Of a stretch of DNA of 14,059 bases, positions 8,008 through 14,059 are shown one piece after another. Source of the stretch: SM23-73-3 sp965369445 (GTDB lineage Bacteria; Zixibacteria; MSB-5A5; SM1-73); NCBI GenBank assembly GCA_965369445.1, contig CBDUQU010000078.1:1-14059 (forward strand). The letters run 5' to 3'. How positions within the stretch are numbered: position 1 is the first letter of the stretch; the number at the start of each line of letters is the position of its first letter. The notes under the pieces were generated by a model that saw nothing but the letters and a program-made list of their open reading frames with translations, made no database searches and had not been told where the DNA came from. A program made the position numbers and the translations under genes.

Positions 8008-9255
8008 TTAATCTTTCATCGACTCCAAGAATTTTGCATTGTTTTTGGTCTTGCTGATGCGGTCAAGCAGAAACTCCATGGCCTCCACGGAATTCATCTC
8101 GTTCAGGAACCTCCGCAATATCCACACCTTCCTGAGATCCTCTGGAGACAGCAAGAGCTCTTCTTTTCTGGTGCCTGAGCGGTTGATGTCCATGGCCGGG
8201 AAGATACGGCGGTCGGAGAGCCTTCTGTCTAAAACCATCTCCATGTTGCCGGTTCCCTTGAACTCCTCGAAGATCACCTCATCCATTCTGCTCCCGGTCT
8301 CCACCAAAGCGGTGGCGATGATGGTCAAGCTTCCCCCGTCCTCGATGTTTCTGGCGGCTCCGAAGAACCTCTTGGGTCCTTTCAGCGCGTTGGAATCCAC
8401 TCCACCGGAGAGTATCTTTCCGCTGTGAGGTACCACGGCGTTGTTTGCCCGGGCCAGGCGGGTGATGGAATCCAAGAGAATCAGCACGTGGCCTCCGTGC
8501 TCCACCAGTCTTTTGGACTTCTCCAGCACCATCTCCGCCACCTGGACGTGGCGGTCTGCCGGCTCGTCGAAGGTGGAGCTGATCACCTCACCCTTAACCG
8601 ACCTTTTCATGTCGGTAACCTCCTCCGGCCTCTCATCGATCAACAGCACGATCAGCTTTATCTCCGGGTGGTTGGCGGTAACGCCGTGGGCAATCTTCTG
8701 AAGAAACATGGTCTTGCCCGCCTTGGGCGGAGAGACGATTAACCCCCGCTGTCCCCTGCCTATGGGAGCCATAAGATCCATAATCCGCATCGAGACTTCG
8801 TCAGCGTCTGTCTCCAGCTTTATCCTCTTCTCCGGATAGAGGGGAGTGAGGGCATCAAAGAGTACCTTGTGTTTCGCCACCTCGGGATTTTCAAAGTTGA
8901 CCGCCTCTATCTTGAGCAAGGCAAAGTACTTCTCATTCTCCTTGGGAGGTCTCACCTGGCCGGAGATGGTGTCACCGGTGCTCAGATCAAAACGCTTTAT
9001 CTGGGACGGGGAGACGTATATGTCGTCCGGTCCCGGAAGGTAGTTGTAATCTGGTGATCGCAAAAAACCGTAACCTTCGTCCAGGATCTGCAGGACTCCT
9101 TCCGCGAAGATGAAACCGTCTTTTTCGGTTTTGGCTTCCAGTATCTTGAAAATCATTTCCTGCTTTCTCAAGCCGGACAGACCCGGGATTTCCAGATCCT
9201 CCGCTAAATCCAGAAGCTCCGAAATGGTCTTGCTTTTGAGTTCTACTATGTCCAT
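8008..9255 (-). CDS. rho: Transcription termination factor Rho
   Basis: 415 residues, close to the usual length of about 420, and complete. Rho is a hexameric RNA-dependent ATPase that loads on nascent RNA and ends transcription. Domains in order: N-terminal helical Rho_N (about 1-43, LKSKTISELLDLAEDLEIPG), cold-shock-like primary RNA-binding domain (about 48-120, with the RNP motif GYGFLR at 61-66 and DDIYVS at 77-82), and the RecA-like ATPase (about 130-415). Visible motifs are the P-loop SPPKAGKT (175-182), Walker B LILLDSITRLARA with Asp262, the Q loop SGGVDSNAL (283-291) and the R loop GPKRFFGAARN (293-303). There is no long insertion of the kind some phyla carry. The ATG has AAGGAAAGG upstream. 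It probably forms its own unit after the long gap at 9256-9798. Confidence 0.98.
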   Translation of the reverse strand: MDIVELKSKTISELLDLAEDLEIPGLSGLRKQEMIFKILEAKTEKDGFIFAEGVLQILDEGYGFLRSPDYNYLPGPDDIYVSPSQIKRFDLSTGDTISGQVRPPKENEKYFALLKIEAVNFENPEVAKHKVLFDALTPLYPEKRIKLETDADEVSMRIMDLMAPIGRGQRGLIVSPPKAGKTMFLQKIAHGVTANHPEIKLIVLLIDERPEEVTDMKRSVKGEVISSTFDEPADRHVQVAEMVLEKSKRLVEHGGHVLILLDSITRLARANNAVVPHSGKILSGGVDSNALKGPKRFFGAARNIEDGGSLTIIATALVETGSRMDEVIFEEFKGTGNMEMVLDRRLSDRRIFPAMDINRSGTRKEELLLSPEDLRKVWILRRFLNEMNSVEAMEFLLDRISKTKNNAKFLESMKD

Positions 9256-9798
9256 TTGTTCACACCTTTCCTTTCGTGTTATAATTGTCCTGTTTCAGAA
9301 GATTTCTGTTCCGACAAGGTTTCAATCACTATCCGTTTGCTCGTTTCACAATAAGGTTCAAGAGAAGAAAGACAACCAAGATGTTCCGATGTTCTCTTTA
9401 TGTTCACGGCTGGCCCTACTTGGCGCCGGGTCATCCAAAAAGTTCACCGCCAAAGCTTCAAAGCCCGCATGATGACTCTATGTATGCAACTTGTCGGATT
9501 GAATCTATCCTTTGGGTAAGACCTTAGATGGGGTTCGATCCTTAGAACGAGTGATACTACCCCTCGGAGTTAACTTTCCTTTGTCTCGCGTTAGCCTTGT
9601 TATTAGTTATATCGACCTCCCCTTTCGAAGTTTTACCTCGTTATGGTCATCTGGATCGTACTTGAGCTTGTCGTCATTTGGCGAACCTGCTCCCGAATCC
9701 ACAGGTTACCGCCAGGCTGGGTGACACTGGCTTTACGTCTGGGTCATTCTCTCCCGCACCTCCCCAGAGATTCTCGCTACGATTAGGGAGCCCGACCG
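9256..9798. other. 543-bp stretch between rsfS and rho with no convincing gene
   Basis: Neither strand has a frame with a recognisable protein. I checked for tmRNA, RNase P, SRP and tRNA signatures and found none, although GGTTCGATCC near 9534 resembles a T-loop. A strong hairpin lies at 9680-9713. On the minus strand 9607-9705 is open for 33 codons and ends in a charged run (DDKLKYDPDDHNEVKLRKG, then RSI and stop) that could be a gene remnant. The rho-proximal part is presumably its leader; TATAAC ends near 9278 without a clear -35. It could be a long regulatory leader, an unrecognised RNA or a decayed gene. Confidence 0.5.
9680..9713. other. Stable hairpin in the rsfS-rho gap
   Basis: On the minus strand GGCG-(GT)-AACCTG pairs with CAGGTTCGCC: ten pairs, a two-base bulge and a 12-base loop. 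No U-tract follows, so it is not an intrinsic terminator. It may be part of a structured leader or RNA. Confidence 0.45.
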
Positions 9799-10203
9799 CT
9801 AACGTTCCGAGGAACCGGGGCCTTTCGCCTTGGACCTTTTGCCAGCTATTGTCTCCTCAGTAACTTCCTCCGTCTTTGCGTCCCCCCATAGACTCTCCAG
9901 TCCATAGAATTCTCTGACTTGGGGAAGAAATATATGTACGACCACGTCCACATAATCTAGGAGAATCCACCGACAGGCCTGATATCCTTCGCTGTGCCAG
10001 TAGTTTATTCCCCGCTGCCGCAGGTTTTCGGTGATCCAATCCGCGATAGCCTTGGCCTGAACGTCAACGCTGGCTGAACAGATTACGAAGAAATCGCAGA
10101 CAGAGGAGAGTTTACGCAGGTCTAAGATTTTCACGTCAAGAGCTTTCTTCTCCAGGGCAAATTGGCCTGCCAGGCGTGCCAGTCTCCTGGGCGTTATCTT
10201 CAA
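9799..10203 (-). CDS. rsfS: Ribosomal silencing factor RsfS (YbeB/Iojap family)
   Basis: 134 residues. RsfS binds ribosomal protein uL14 on the large subunit and blocks joining with the small subunit when growth slows. The family pattern is plain: ALEKKALDVKILDLR (16-30), SVCDFFVICSASVDVQAKAIA (34-54), the conserved EGYQACRWILLDYVDVVVHIF (72-92) and the terminal REFYGLESLWGDA (97-109). About 25 residues of Lys/Glu/Ser-rich tail follow; most relatives stop near 110-120. Translation starts at TTG (10203), which is well supported because a perfect AAGGAGG lies about nine bases upstream and no better ATG exists. It follows the LytR_C gene after 69 nt, probably in one transcript; this neighbourhood of LytR_C and rsfS recurs in many bacteria. 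Confidence 0.95.
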   Translation of the reverse strand: MKITPRRLARLAGQFALEKKALDVKILDLRKLSSVCDFFVICSASVDVQAKAIADWITENLRQRGINYWHSEGYQACRWILLDYVDVVVHIFLPQVREFYGLESLWGDAKTEEVTEETIAGKRSKAKGPGSSER

Positions 10204-10272
10204 AAGGTCTTTTTCCTCCTTTTTGCTGGCGGTTTTTGACTTGTTCGAAATTGGTCGAATGGCTATGTCTCT

Positions 10273-10806
10273 TCAGCTTGCCGGTAGGAGTTTTTCCCAA
10301 TCGTCGCCTATCACAATGGTCAACGAGATCGCGTGGTAATTATTCTCCAGTTTCCTGCATATCACCCTCCTCCGGCCAATGCCCAGAGCTTCAGCGGCAA
10401 GCAGAGCGGTCTCGGACGGCGCGCCCTTTTCATTGCATCCCAGCCGATCGAGAATCAGGCTCTCCCGCGGCGCGGAGTCATCCAACTTCCCGATCTCCAC
10501 GATCTGATATACGACATTGTGCACTCGCAACCCCTCCAGTTTTTCTGCCACCTTCTCGGCCACGCCTTCCTTTTGGAATCCATCAAGAATCTGAGTGCGA
10601 GCGAACACCAGCTCTTTCTGCTTTTTAGCTTCAGGCTGACCCCATCTCTTGTACAACGAGAAAGCATATAATAGAAGGAGAATAGCCGCGAAAGCTATGG
10701 TAATCTCCAGCAACCGGGAGCCCAGATACGTCCGCCAACTTACTTTCTTCGGTCTTTTTCTGCGGTAATACCTGTAGACTTTTCTTCTTTTCTTCTTCTT
10801 GGACAT
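10273..10806 (-). CDS. Single-span membrane protein with LytR_C domain
   Basis: 177 residues. A very basic N-terminus (MSKKKKRRKVYRYYRRKRPKK) precedes one membrane helix at about 33-51 (LEITIAFAAILLLLYAFSLY). The remainder, about 66-174, would lie outside the inner membrane. It fits the LytR C-terminal (LytR_C) fold: VFARTQILDGFQKEGVAEKVAEKL, then a segment ending in SLILDRLG, then LLAAEALGIGRRRVICRK and SLTIVIGDDWEKL. LytR_C domains occur at the end of LytR-CpsA-Psr cell-wall ligases, but the ligase domain itself is absent here. Its role is unknown beyond a likely envelope function. It sits between the exported barrel-like protein (128 nt upstream) and rsfS (69 nt downstream). The ATG has only a poorly spaced AAGG before it, so the start is less certain. 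Confidence 0.8.
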   Translation of the reverse strand: MSKKKKRRKVYRYYRRKRPKKVSWRTYLGSRLLEITIAFAAILLLLYAFSLYKRWGQPEAKKQKELVFARTQILDGFQKEGVAEKVAEKLEGLRVHNVVYQIVEIGKLDDSAPRESLILDRLGCNEKGAPSETALLAAEALGIGRRRVICRKLENNYHAISLTIVIGDDWEKLLPAS

Positions 10807-10934
10807 CCGCCTTAAGATGCAACCCTTACTTAAGGAGCAGAGGAGACTTGTTTAAGTTTCTTATGTTAGATTTGAAAAGTTTGATCGGGAAAAACTGTCA
10901 TCAGGTCTATTGGACCCTGCGGATGAGCAAAATC

Positions 10935-11405
10935 TTACCTCTCCCGCTCCCGCCAGAAACTTTCGTTTCCCAGGCCATATGCGGCAGGAAGGGTTATAAC
11001 GTTTATCCACAGGGAAAAGCTGCTGCTTGGTCTATAGTGCAACTGAAAGTTGGGCAAAATCCTGTTTTTTACCGTCAGGGCATCCCGCCGGAACACTGAG
11101 AGGGGTTGGTGCAAATAATTCAGACTCAGGGCCACGCTCAAGGGATCCGACAGTTGATATTTCAGGGTTGTGGTGTATACGCCAAAGCTCCCACTGGTTC
11201 TCCCGTTGGAGAAGTAGGAAAACGAGTAGCTATGATTCATCTTTAGTCTCTGGGGATCAAGGAGGCTGAAACTCTTGGAGTTCGATTCGAAACCCAGAAG
11301 ATTCTTATCCTGAGAGTTTATGTCAAAGGCCTGAGCTGAAGACAAAAGTAGACAAAACATCAAGGCAACCACTGAAGGTAGGAATTTCTTATTCGCCTGT
11401 CTCAT
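10935..11405 (-). CDS. Small exported, beta-rich (outer-membrane-barrel-like) protein, unknown function
   Basis: 156 residues from the ATG at 11405, which has GGAGG nine bases upstream. A longer in-frame start at 11459 is ruled out because it lies upstream of the promoter -10 box. The signal peptide runs to about residue 26 (VVALMFCLLLSSAQA). The mature part is rich in alternating aromatic, Ser and Thr residues (MNHSYSFSYFSNGRTSGSFG, VYTTTLKYQLSDPLSVALSL, ILPNFQLHYRPSSSFSLWIN), as expected of antiparallel outer-membrane strands, but it is too short for a full barrel by itself. I recall similar short proteins next to LytR_C genes in FCB-type genomes, but I cannot name a family. No catalytic motif is visible. 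Confidence 0.75.
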   Translation of the reverse strand: MRQANKKFLPSVVALMFCLLLSSAQAFDINSQDKNLLGFESNSKSFSLLDPQRLKMNHSYSFSYFSNGRTSGSFGVYTTTLKYQLSDPLSVALSLNYLHQPLSVFRRDALTVKNRILPNFQLHYRPSSSFSLWINVITLPAAYGLGNESFWRERER

Positions 11406-11440
11406 CCGAATTACCTCCGTTTGACCGATCTGCAAGAAGG

Positions 11441-11469
11441 AATATAGAACCTTCCTCAAAGTCTGTCAA
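11441..11469 (-). promoter_or_regulatory. Near-consensus sigma70 promoter of the barrel/LytR_C/rsfS unit
   Basis: On the minus strand TTGACA (11464-11469), 17 bp, TATATT (11441-11446): an optimal -35, an optimal spacer and five of six -10 bases. It lies just upstream of the GGAGG and ATG of the exported protein, giving a short leader of roughly 30 nt, and just after a candidate terminator. Confidence 0.8.
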
Positions 11470-11508
11470 TGCTTTTTTCTCGGGAACCTTTGAAAAACTT
11501 CCGAAGGC

Positions 11509-11531
11509 AAAAAAGCCCTCCCTGACAAGGC
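11509..11531 (-). terminator. Weak intrinsic terminator after the nucleotidyltransferase gene
   Basis: On the minus strand GCCTT pairs with AGGGC (five pairs with one wobble) across a seven-base loop, followed by TTTTTT. It lies about 15 nt past the stop codon at 11546. The short stem makes it a modest candidate, but its place between a gene end and a strong promoter is right. Confidence 0.5.
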
Positions 11532-11545
11532 ATAAGAACATACGC

Positions 11546-12319
11546 CTAAGGCGCGGCCGTCGTTTGGTCAAACCCGCGAGCCAGAAGGAGCCTCTCCATT
11601 TCCTTAAGCTCCTCCTGGGAGTTTATCCCCAGGGTTTCTTTAGGATCGGCTACCACCACCCCGCACACTGGAGATTTGCCTTCTCGCAGGAGCTTCAGGG
11701 TATCGGTCAGGTAGTATTCTCCTTGTTCGTTATCGTTGGTAACCTTCCCCAATGCCGAAAATAGGGAGGCTCTGTCAAAGCAAAAGGTGCCGGTATTGAT
11801 CTCCCTTATTCTCTTTTGATCGGCATCAGTGTCCTTCTCCTCCACGATTTCCTGCACCAATCCCGTTTCGTCTCTGACTATTCTTCCATACCCGGCGGGA
11901 TCATCCAGGATAGCGGTCAAAACCGTGGCCGAAGCTCTCTTTTTCCTATGTTCGTCAAGGAGTGTTTTCAAAGTACCCGACCTCAGCAGGGGAACGTCGC
12001 CGGATAGAATCAGCACGTCACCCTGGAAATTGGACAGCAGCTCTTCAGTCTGTAGAACCGCGTGTCCGGTTCCTAGTTGCTCCTTTTGAACTACGAACTC
12101 AAGTTCCAGATGTTTCAGCGCGTCTTTAGCTTGCTCCCACCTGTGCCCTACTACCAGGAGAATCCTCTCGGCCCCTACCTCCTGGGCCGTGCTGACAACG
12201 TACTCCACCATCGGCTTTCCACCCAATTTGTGGAGCACCTTGGGCAGATCAGACTTCATCCTGGTCCCCTTGCCCGCTGCCATTATGATCGCTGCTGTTG
12301 GTTTAGAATGCGTCACCAT
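11546..12319 (-). CDS. GlmU-type N-acetylglucosamine-1-phosphate uridylyltransferase domain, stand-alone
   Basis: 257 residues, matching only the N-terminal half of GlmU. Expected reaction: UTP plus GlcNAc-1-phosphate gives UDP-GlcNAc and pyrophosphate, for peptidoglycan and LPS precursors in the cytoplasm. Motifs: nucleotide loop MAAGKGTRMKSDLPKVLHKL (13-32), QKEQLGTGHAV (78-88), metal-binding SGDVPLL (106-112, Asp108), YGRIVRD (144-150), EIVEEKDTD (157-165), EINTGTFCFD (173-182) and GEYYLTDTL (200-208), with Asn233 near the end in place for the second metal ligand. The left-handed beta-helix acetyltransferase half is absent and the frame ends normally, so this is a single-domain enzyme rather than a truncation I can prove. 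Acetylation of GlcN-1-P must then be done elsewhere. It starts 56 nt after panD; no clear ribosome binding site is visible. Confidence 0.88.
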   Translation of the reverse strand: MVTHSKPTAAIIMAAGKGTRMKSDLPKVLHKLGGKPMVEYVVSTAQEVGAERILLVVGHRWEQAKDALKHLELEFVVQKEQLGTGHAVLQTEELLSNFQGDVLILSGDVPLLRSGTLKTLLDEHRKKRASATVLTAILDDPAGYGRIVRDETGLVQEIVEEKDTDADQKRIREINTGTFCFDRASLFSALGKVTNDNEQGEYYLTDTLKLLREGKSPVCGVVVADPKETLGINSQEELKEMERLLLARGFDQTTAAP

Positions 12320-12375
12320 TCGTCGCGAAGGTAACCCGGTATCTCAGTCCATTCTAACCTGAGCCTGCCGGGTAG

Positions 12376-12732
12376 TTACTTCTTTTGGGTGATCTTATTC
12401 TCGTCGTCGACGTAGATTACCTTGGGCTGGTATTTTTTCGCTTCCTCGTATTCCAGGTGGCAGTAGGAGATGATAATCAGCAGGTCCCCCACCTGTCCCA
12501 ATCTTGCCGCCGGACCATTTAAGCAGATGGTTCCGGAATCTTCCTTCCCTACCAAAATGTAGGTCTCAAACCTGGAACCATTATTAAGATTAACCACCTG
12601 AACCTTCTCGTTGGCGAGAATGTTCGCTTCATCCAAGAGCCTCTTGTCGATGGTTATGCTCCCCTCGTAATTCAGATCGGCCCCGGTGATCCTAGCTCGG
12701 TGGATTTTAGACTTACAAATTGTTACCAACAT
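12376..12732 (-). CDS. panD: Aspartate 1-decarboxylase proenzyme
   Basis: 118 residues, the usual length. PanD converts L-aspartate to beta-alanine, which PanC joins to pantoate. It is made as an inactive chain that cleaves itself between Gly24 and Ser25, and Ser25 becomes the pyruvoyl group. The site is intact: ADLNYEGSITID. Also visible are SKIHRARIT (8-16), VVNLNNGSRFETYIL (about 45-59) and the conserved ICLNGPAARLGQVGDLLIIISY (about 67-88). I chose the ATG at 12732 because it aligns with known PanD N-termini (MLVTICKSKIHRA). The upstream ATG at 12834 would add 34 residues translated through a GC-rich hairpin. GGAAG precedes the start. It lies in the same direction as panC, 288 nt downstream of it. 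Confidence 0.96.
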   Translation of the reverse strand: MLVTICKSKIHRARITGADLNYEGSITIDKRLLDEANILANEKVQVVNLNNGSRFETYILVGKEDSGTICLNGPAARLGQVGDLLIIISYCHLEYEEAKKYQPKVIYVDDENKITQKK

Positions 12733-12771
12733 GATAGCTTCCGTGAAAATAATTGCTGCAAGAGAATTTTG

Positions 12772-12841
12772 TCCGTTAAATCCGTCCAGACGGACGCCCC
12801 CAGACGGGCCCGTATGGGCGTCTGGGCGTTCCATCCGTTAA
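12772..12841. repeat. GC-rich hairpin flanked by TCCGTTAA direct repeats, upstream of panD
   Basis: An 8-bp direct repeat TCCGTTAA (12772-12779 and 12834-12841) brackets 54 bp containing CCCAGACG (12799-12806) paired with CGTCTGGG (12819-12826). Inner CCC/GGG pairs close a GTAT loop. A smaller hairpin, TCCGTC-CA-GACGGA, lies at 12781-12794. The layout resembles a small palindromic insertion with a target duplication, or a leader structure in front of panD. Confidence 0.5.
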
Positions 12842-12978
12842 CAGCCTCGGTTCTCTTGCCAATTAATGTGAATATGCGCCAGAGGCAAGCTTTTTTGTTT
12901 TACCGAGTTCCTTATTGCTTTTACGTCGAGTTCCCCCGCCTCTTTGAGCAGATTTACTGAAACCTAAGATACGGGTAC

Positions 12979-13014
12979 TTGTTGCGTCGGGATTGCAGAA
13001 TCCCGATGGAACAA
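12979..13014. repeat. Hairpin just after the panC stop codon
   Basis: TCGGGATT (12987-12994) pairs perfectly with AATCCCGA (12999-13006) around GCAG. After a 3x3 internal loop TTGTT pairs with AACAA. On the minus strand no U-run follows, so it is not a typical terminator. It may be an intergenic palindromic repeat or an RNA-stabilising 3' structure of the panC message. Confidence 0.55.
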
Positions 13015-13020
13015 AAAGGC

Positions 13021-13869
13021 TCATTTCACTTTCACTTTGATATTATCTATTAACCTCGCCTTTCCGAAGCGAACAGCCAGGGAGATAAGAACCTCACCTT
13101 TCAGCCTTTTCAAGGGCTCCAGGGTTCGGGCGTCGGTAATGGCGATGTAGTCTAACTTGGCTGAAGGCTGTTTGTTGATCATGTTCCTCATCCGGGAGAT
13201 AATCCTCTTGGCGCTTCTTTCGCCCTTGCCGATCAACTTTTTTGCCTCGCGAAGCGACTCATACAAAACTGCCGCCTGTTTTCTCTCCTCTTCAGAGAGA
13301 TATCTGTTCCGCGAGCTTAAGGCCAGTCCATCCTTTTCCCTGATGGTGGGAGCGATCATCATCTTTATTCCATAATTTAGATCATCCACCATCTTCTTCA
13401 AAACCACCGCCTGTTGGGCGTCCTTCTGGCCGAATACGGCGATATCCGGCTGAACGATGTTAAAGAGCTTTGCCACGATGGTCGTCACCCCCTGAAAATG
13501 GGTCGGCCTGGTTCTCCCTTCCAATTTGCCTGTGATTTTTTCCACGGTCACATGAGTTAGGTAGTCTTCCGGGTACATATCCTTCATTCGGGGAGCGAAA
13601 ACAAAGTCACATCCTTCCTTCTCCAGCAGCAGTTTGTCCCTTTTGAAATCTCTGGGGTAGCTTTTTAGATCCTCGCCCGGCCCAAACTGAGTGGGATTGA
13701 CAAATACACTCACCACCAGAACGTCAGATCTCTTTTTGGCAATCCGAACGAGGCTTAGATGGCCTTCATGCAGATAGCCCATGGTGGGAACGAGACCTAT
13801 GGTCTTCCCTTTCCGTTTAAGCTCCCCACAGAGCTCTTGTATCCTTTTGGACGATGCGACTAATTGCAT
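13021..13869 (-). CDS. panC: Pantothenate synthetase (pantoate--beta-alanine ligase)
   Basis: 282 residues, full length. PanC uses ATP to form pantoyl adenylate and condenses it with beta-alanine to give pantothenate, the vitamin B5 precursor of coenzyme A. Motifs: PTMGYLHEGHLSLV with the HIGH-type nucleotide site (28-41), VVSVFVNPTQFGPGEDL (52-68), YPRD (71-74), the pantoate site RPTHFQGVTTIVAKLFNIVQP (121-141), FGQKDAQQ (146-153), and IREKDGLALSSRNRYLS (176-192) with the KMSKS-like loop. It is followed by panD, so the last two steps of the branch are together; panB is not in the window and could lie to the right. The start at 13869 gives the normal N-terminus, but no ribosome binding site precedes it (upstream TTTCCTAATCC), so translation may be weak or leaderless. 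Confidence 0.97.
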   Translation of the reverse strand: MQLVASSKRIQELCGELKRKGKTIGLVPTMGYLHEGHLSLVRIAKKRSDVLVVSVFVNPTQFGPGEDLKSYPRDFKRDKLLLEKEGCDFVFAPRMKDMYPEDYLTHVTVEKITGKLEGRTRPTHFQGVTTIVAKLFNIVQPDIAVFGQKDAQQAVVLKKMVDDLNYGIKMMIAPTIREKDGLALSSRNRYLSEEERKQAAVLYESLREAKKLIGKGERSAKRIISRMRNMINKQPSAKLDYIAITDARTLEPLKRLKGEVLISLAVRFGKARLIDNIKVKVK

Positions 13870-13884
13870 GGATTAGGAAATTAA

Positions 13885-13921
13885 AGTTCAAAGTGAAAAA
13901 TTCGAAACTGCAGTTCAAAGT
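13885..13921. repeat. Two AGTTCAAAGT direct repeats upstream of panC
   Basis: AGTTCAAAGT occurs at 13885-13894 and 13912-13921, spaced by 27 bp, in an AT-rich stretch directly before panC. It could be part of a promoter region or a decayed simple repeat. Confidence 0.4.
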
Positions 13922-14001
13922 TTAAAAAATCACTTTTCGACAAGCGGAAAAAAGAGATTCGGGATATCTGAGAAACCATAAGGAGTACGAATTGGAGTGT
14001 T

Positions 14002-14059
14002 CGCCTTCCTTCGGCAAGCTCTCCTCGAGTCTGAGCGACCTTCCTTCGACACTGAGTCT
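14002..14059. repeat. Imperfect tandem repeat cut by the window edge
   Basis: CGCCTTCCTTCGGC (14002) is followed after 34 bp by CGACCTTCCTTCGAC (14036), and each is followed within about 25 bp or less by GAGTCT. The second unit is incomplete at 14059. The sequence resembles the short GC-containing intergenic repeats often seen in uncultivated bacterial genomes. Confidence 0.35.

Noticed and set aside
9279..9434. A 51-codon minus-strand frame just upstream of rho (starts MTRRQVGPAV)
   Set aside because: It has no ribosome binding site, no recognisable similarity and an ordinary composition for chance reading; it could be a leader peptide but nothing supports it.
9525..9550. GGTTCGATCC on the plus strand as a tRNA or tmRNA T-arm
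   Set aside because: The flanking bases do not form a T-stem, and no acceptor or anticodon arm can be paired around it.
9512..9724. Plus-strand frame of 70 codons in the rsfS-rho gap, and overlapping plus frames at 9285-9527 and 9678-9863
   Set aside because: Low-complexity Ser/Leu/Pro-rich translations with no motifs, no ribosome binding sites, and partly antisense to rsfS.

Overview
All ten genes I can support lie on the minus strand, so transcription runs from right to left. The cell looks like a Gram-negative-type bacterium of an uncultivated lineage near the FCB group (Zixibacteria, WOR-3/TA06, KSB1 and similar). This rests on two secreted family C25 (gingipain-like) proteases ending in paired dockerin-like repeats of the GDxN..DGVVxVGDVVYLI type, a multi-Ig-domain lipoprotein, and a small exported barrel-like protein beside a LytR_C protein and rsfS. 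The phylum is an inference from gene style, not a proven assignment.

Right to left: 13870-14059 is non-coding with short repeats. 13869-11546 holds panC, panD (beta-alanine and pantothenate synthesis) and a stand-alone GlmU-type nucleotidyltransferase domain. A weak terminator (11509-11531) and a near-consensus sigma70 promoter (11441-11469) open the next unit: an exported barrel-like protein, a one-span LytR_C protein and the ribosomal silencing factor rsfS. A 543-bp stretch with no convincing gene separates rsfS from rho, which encodes the termination factor.

Left of rho (7840-2407) is a tandem duplication of a complete transcription unit: promoter, leader of about 250 nt, C25 protease and intrinsic terminator. 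Both copies keep TTGACA-N16-TAAATT and a leader hairpin with two compensated base pairs. The proteases are clearly diverged over their first two thirds, most of all between the catalytic His and Cys, yet the last 651 bp (C-terminal Ig-like and dockerin-like parts) are identical base for base. This points to recent gene conversion or unequal exchange. The leftmost gene, cut by the window edge, is an Ig-like (Big_1/invasin-type) lipoprotein whose upstream region holds a 24-bp near-perfect palindrome.

I found no tRNA, rRNA, CRISPR array, insertion sequence or phage gene. The most noteworthy features are the homogenised protease pair with its duplicated leader RNA, and the unexplained stretch upstream of rho.
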